Assembly (NCBI RefSeq): GCF_002414845.1
Contig: NZ_DIAX01000059.1
Coordinates: forward strand, 1 to 47,218
DNA from: Gordonia sp. UBA5067
GTDB lineage: Bacteria; Actinomycetota; Actinomycetes; Mycobacteriales; Mycobacteriaceae
Direction: 5' to 3'
Length of the DNA stretch: 47,218 bases
Both the position numbers and the translations under genes were made by a program. The notes below the pieces were generated by a model. It was not told where the DNA came from, did not search any database, and was given only the letters and a program-made list of their open reading frames with translations. Shown one piece after another: positions 44,005 through 47,218 of this stretch (positions within the stretch are counted from its first letter, which is position 1; each line of letters starts with the position of its first letter).

Positions 44005-45837
44005 CTAGGGTCGACCGCCCAGGCCATAGCCCGGGGGCAGTGAGTTGAAGAAGTCCCGCGTGACGCCGACGGCGTGCGTCGAATCGCCACCGCCGACGAT
44101 CAGCGTGGCGAAGGCCAGGTCCCCACGGTATCCGGCGAACCAGGCGTGCGAGCCACCGGCGAATTCCGCCTCCCCGGTCTTCGCGAAGATCGGCCCGAGA
44201 CCGTTGACGACGGTGCCGGTGCCCTCGGTGACCACGGCCCGCATCATGGGCTTGACCTCGTCGTAGATCCTGGCGTCGACCTTGGGCCGCGGGCCGGACA
44301 CCGTGGTCTCACGGCCCCGGATGAATGTCGGAATCGGCGGCGACCCGTTCGCAATCGTCGCCGGAATCATGACGAGTCCGAACGGTGATACGAGCACCCT
44401 GCCCTGGCCGAAGCCGTCCTCGCTGCGGGCCACGATATCCGGCGCGATGGGCACCGAGCCGGACACATTCGCCAGGCCGGGAATGTCGTAGGTCGCGCCG
44501 AGCCCCATCGCGGCTGCCTGGTTGGCCAGATCCGACGGGCCCAGCTGGCTCGCCAGGTGCGCGAACGTCGTGTTGCACGACTGCGCGAAGGCGCCGAGCA
44601 GCGGAATGTCGCCCAAGGCGAATTTGTCGTAGTTGGGGATGATCCGCGGGCCGATCTGGATTTCGCCGGGGCACGGGACGATCGAGGACGGGTGCGCGAG
44701 GTTCGCGCGGACCGCCGCCGATGCGGTCACCATCTTGAACGTGGATCCGGGCGGGTAGAGCCCGTTGGTGGCGATGAGCCCATCGGCGTCGGCACGCTTG
44801 TTCTGGGCGATGGCGAGGATGTTGCCTGTGGACGGCTGGATGACGACCATGGCGATCTTGAACCGGTCGGTCGCGTTCACCGCCCGCTGTGCGGCCGACT
44901 GCACGGTGCGGGACAGGGTCAACGTGACTGCGGGCGCCGGGGTCGGCGAATGATCGGTGAGCACCCCGGCCGTCAGGCCGTTGGGATTGACGACGTCGAC
45001 CCGCCACCCGGGCGCGCCGACCGTCTGATCTCCCACCACCTTGCGGACCTGGGTGAGCAGTGCGGGCGCGAAACCTGGGTCGGTCGGGAGGAGTTCGGCC
45101 TGATCGGTCGCGACGATGCCGGGGATGGCCAGCCGGTCGCGGAGCTGATCGAAATCGCTGTGACTGAGCCGGATGAGCGAGTACGGCGTCCCGGTGGCGG
45201 TCGCGGTCTCCGCGATCTGCTGGGCGTCGAGCTTGGGGTCGAACCGATGCAGGGCGTTGACGGCCGCAGTCACCGACTCCGCCGGCTCGGCTCCCGCTCG
45301 TTGCGCGGCCTTCGCGTCGAAACTGATCCCGACGACGGTCCCGTTCGCCATGACGCGCGACCCGTCGGCCTCATTCACCTCGGCGCGGGGCGCCTCGAGG
45401 ACGCGAAACACCAGTCGCTGGTCCGCACCGAGTTCGGGGTGCAGATCCGCCGGCATCCACCGGACCGACCATCCGTTGTCGCCGCGACTGGCCGCGACCT
45501 GTGCGGTGTACCGCCATTCGCGCTTGCCCGGCAGCTTCCAGGTGTAGGTGACATCGGCGAGTGCGCTATCGACCGAGAGCCGCACCTTGCCGGTGGAGAC
45601 GTCGAGACCGTCGGCGGTCAGTCCGCTCCATAGATCGGCGATCGCCTTCGAGGCGGCCGTCGGGTTGTTGGTCTGGCGGGCGGCTCCGTTGGCATCGCGC
45701 GCCACGATCGAGGCCAGGAAGCGGTCGACTGCGCTGCGCGGGCTGTCCTCGGAGGGTCCGCACCCGCTGAGCGTGGCGGCCACCACCGCTGCGGTGGCCA
45801 CCGCGACGGCGCGTGCGAGGGATCTCGGAGGAGTCAT
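44005..45837 (-). CDS. penicillin-binding lipoprotein (Rv2864c type)
   Basis: The product has 610 residues. The lipoprotein signal ends at VAATLSGC; the lipidated Cys is about residue 26. An MecA_N/NTF2-like domain (about 35-150) follows, then a dimerisation-like segment, then a transpeptidase domain with the catalytic SxxK motif PGSTFKMV (near 364), SCN (near 420) and KTG in AKTGEAEF (near 552). It cross-links peptidoglycan at the outer face of the membrane. The same lineup (PBP, map) is seen near ispG in M. tuberculosis. The ATG at 45837 follows a TAGGAT -10 box at 8 bases; the 45882 start is disfavoured. Confidence 0.92.
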   Translation of the reverse strand: MTPPRSLARAVAVATAAVVAATLSGCGPSEDSPRSAVDRFLASIVARDANGAARQTNNPTAASKAIADLWSGLTADGLDVSTGKVRLSVDSALADVTYTWKLPGKREWRYTAQVAASRGDNGWSVRWMPADLHPELGADQRLVFRVLEAPRAEVNEADGSRVMANGTVVGISFDAKAAQRAGAEPAESVTAAVNALHRFDPKLDAQQIAETATATGTPYSLIRLSHSDFDQLRDRLAIPGIVATDQAELLPTDPGFAPALLTQVRKVVGDQTVGAPGWRVDVVNPNGLTAGVLTDHSPTPAPAVTLTLSRTVQSAAQRAVNATDRFKIAMVVIQPSTGNILAIAQNKRADADGLIATNGLYPPGSTFKMVTASAAVRANLAHPSSIVPCPGEIQIGPRIIPNYDKFALGDIPLLGAFAQSCNTTFAHLASQLGPSDLANQAAAMGLGATYDIPGLANVSGSVPIAPDIVARSEDGFGQGRVLVSPFGLVMIPATIANGSPPIPTFIRGRETTVSGPRPKVDARIYDEVKPMMRAVVTEGTGTVVNGLGPIFAKTGEAEFAGGSHAWFAGYRGDLAFATLIVGGGDSTHAVGVTRDFFNSLPPGYGLGGRP

Positions 45838-45845
45838 CACGGCTG

Positions 45846-45851
45846 ATCCTA
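45846..45851 (-). promoter_or_regulatory. putative -10 box of the penicillin-binding protein gene
   Basis: On the minus strand this is TAGGAT, 8 bases before the ATG at 45837. Confidence 0.4.
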
Positions 45852-45924
45852 GATGTGACGCATGTGATTCCTGGGACGCCACGCGGAAGCGGGCGCGTAC
45901 CTCCCCGAACCACGCTGCAGGTCC

Positions 45925-46758
45925 TCAATCGATGAGGACGGTGGCGAACGTGGAGACCTGCTCGAATCCGACGGCTTCGTACGCGCGCCGCGCGCTCAGG
46001 TTGAAGTCGTTGACGTAAAGGCTCGGGATTCGCCCATGCGCACGGATGGCAGACGCCACTGCAGCCGTGCCGGCCCGGCCCAGGCCCATCGCCCGATGCT
46101 CCGGCGCGACCCAGACCCCCTGGATCTGCCCGACGGCGTGCGAAAGCGCTCCGATCTCCGCCTTGAAAACCACCCGACCGTCGTCGAACCGGGCAAAAAC
46201 GCGCTGTCCGTCAATCAGGCCGGCCAGGCGCTGACGGTAGGCCCGCCCGTTATCGAGGGCACACGGATCGACGCCGATCTCGCTGTTGAACATCTCGACC
46301 GCCGCCGGGAAATAAGCGTCGAGGTCGTCTCCGGTCACCAGTCGGACCGCCGGATCGTCGGGTACGTTCGGCGCCGCCGGCAATGCCATCAGCGGCTGCA
46401 CGCGGCGCACGTCGCGCGCCGGGCCCCACACCTCTGCCAACCGCTCCCACAACCCCAGCGCCAGCGGCGCAGGCCCGACGATGGACGAGCACTCGCGGGG
46501 CCGGGACAAAACGGTTTCGGCGAAATAGTCGAGGTCGGCATCAGTGCCGATGAGTGGAATCAGGTTGGCACCGGAGAAACACAGGGAGAACTCGGGGTCG
46601 TCGGCGGACCACAATTGACCCCCGAGCCAGCGTGGCTCGATGCCGTAGGACTCCACCCGCGCGGCAACCATGCACGCGGCGATCGGATCGACCACAAGGG
46701 CCCGGGCAACGGCCAGCGCATCGCTGGTCTGCAGCGGCTGTCGGCGCCTGGTCAGCAT
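45925..46758 (-). CDS. DUF4081-GNAT acetyltransferase (Rv2867c type)
   Basis: The product has 277 residues. The N-terminal half is a DUF4081-like domain (LVVDPIAACMVAARVESYGIEPRWLG). The C-terminal half is a GNAT domain with the acetyl-CoA loop VWVAPEHRAMGLGRAGTAAV (the R/Q-x-x-G-x-G/A pattern) and NDFNLSARRAYEAVGFE. The acceptor substrate is unknown. It lies 37 bases after ispG, with a purine-rich ribosome binding site (AAAGGGG) about 8 bases before the ATG. It is a conserved neighbour of ispG in the order. Confidence 0.88.
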   Translation of the reverse strand: MLTRRRQPLQTSDALAVARALVVDPIAACMVAARVESYGIEPRWLGGQLWSADDPEFSLCFSGANLIPLIGTDADLDYFAETVLSRPRECSSIVGPAPLALGLWERLAEVWGPARDVRRVQPLMALPAAPNVPDDPAVRLVTGDDLDAYFPAAVEMFNSEIGVDPCALDNGRAYRQRLAGLIDGQRVFARFDDGRVVFKAEIGALSHAVGQIQGVWVAPEHRAMGLGRAGTAAVASAIRAHGRIPSLYVNDFNLSARRAYEAVGFEQVSTFATVLID

Positions 46759-46795
46759 TCGCCGATCCCCTTTCGCGACTACCGGCGCTACGCCG

Positions 46796-47218
46796 TCAGC
46801 TCACACTGACGACGGGGGCGCCGGGTCCAGTGTCGCCCGACTCTTCGGCGATCCGCAGCGCTTCCTCGATTAACGTCTCGACGATCTGCGACTCCGGCAC
46901 CGTCTTGATGACCTCGCCCCGAACGAAGATCTGCCCCTTGCCGTTGCCGGAGGCGACGCCGAGATCCGCCTCCCGCGCCTCACCGGGGCCGTTGACGACA
47001 CAGCCCATGACCGCGACCCGCAGCGGCACCGTCATGCCCTCCAGCCCCGCGGTGACCTCCTCGGCCAACTTGTAGACGTCGACCTGAGCGCGCCCGCAGG
47101 ACGGGCAGGACACAATCTCCAACTTGCGCGGCCGCAGGTTCAGCGACTGCAGGATCGCGTCGCCGACCTTGATCTCCTCGACCGGCGGCGCCGACAGCGA
47201 GACGCGGATGGTGTCGCC
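46796..47218 (-). CDS. ispG: IspG (GcpE) 4Fe-4S enzyme, C-terminal 140 residues
   Basis: This converts methylerythritol cyclodiphosphate to HMBPP in the MEP isoprenoid pathway. The gene runs off the right edge; only the last 140 codons are present. Seen: [20 protein letters not shown], then the 4Fe-4S cysteine motif in [10 protein letters not shown] (two Cys), a third Cys in [17 protein letters not shown], and [15 protein letters not shown]. All expected cluster ligands of the C-terminal domain are there. A TTG-initiated ORF at 47122 is only an internal codon, not a true start. Confidence 0.94.
   Translation of the reverse strand, partial: GDTIRVSLSAPPVEEIKVGDAILQSLNLRPRKLEIVSCPSCGRAQVDVYKLAEEVTAGLEGMTVPLRVAVMGCVVNGPGEAREADLGVASGNGKGQIFVRGEVIKTVPESQIVETLIEEALRIAEESGDTGPGAPVVSVS

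Overview
The window is a high-GC actinobacterial chromosome segment from a mycolic-acid bacterium (order Mycobacteriales). Gene content and order closely follow the Mycobacterium tuberculosis Rv2793c-Rv2795c and Rv2836c-Rv2868c neighbourhoods, as recalled from memory: truB, pptT, a metallophosphoesterase, dinF, nrnA, rbfA, infB, ylxR, nusA, rimP, the Rv2843/Rv2844 pair, proS, cysG, cobB, cobO, a ChlI/ChlD-type chelatase, mqo, the Rv2854 hydrolase, map, a penicillin-binding lipoprotein, Rv2867c and ispG. Gordonia or a near relative is my best guess for genus, but the sequence alone does not prove it. Coding is dense. No gene-free stretch exceeds 300 bases; the longest are about 175 bases at the left edge and 133 bases at 18352-18484.

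Layout. Bases 1-201 hold the 3' end of a tRNA and a small tandem repeat. Bases 202-8792 are an accessory, mostly secreted or envelope stretch: a beta-propeller lipoprotein, a secretory lipase, two small secreted proteins, DipZ, a YdcF/DUF218 protein, an 8-Cys lipoprotein, a flavodoxin-domain protein with a possible leader peptide, a phosphoribosyltransferase and a small secreted protein. Bases 8859-14394 carry a FadD15-type acyl-CoA synthetase, an SbmA/BacA-like ABC transporter with a membrane partner, and acyl-CoA thioesterase II. Bases 14418-24896 are one long minus-strand run for translation and RNA maturation (rimP, nusA, ylxR, infB, rbfA, nrnA, dinF, phosphoesterase, pptT, truB). A Tat lipoprotein plus a ferritin-like DUF4439 protein, proS, yaaA and a multipass membrane protein follow.

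Bases 29293-39542 are the most interesting part. The minus-strand run mqo, chelatase, cobO, cobB, devS has gaps of 19 bases or fewer, so the haem sensor kinase gene devS is the last member of a cobalamin/malate operon. Its presumed response regulator gene devR converges on it. A DesA1-type acyl-ACP desaturase gene is divergent from devR, and the space between them holds one good and one weak DevR-box-like site. In M. tuberculosis cobB is followed directly by cysG; here devS, devR and desA1 sit between them. This suggests an oxygen-sensing module coupled to an oxygen-requiring desaturase and placed inside a B12 locus. Bases 39655-47218 return to the common mycobacterial order: two alpha/beta hydrolases, cobQ, map, a penicillin-binding protein, a GNAT protein and the C-terminal part of ispG.

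Many genes have a TANNNT hexamer 6-8 bases before the start codon, with no leader. This is the signature of leaderless transcription common in Actinobacteria, and I used it to choose several starts. No mobile element, CRISPR array, rRNA or complete tRNA was seen.
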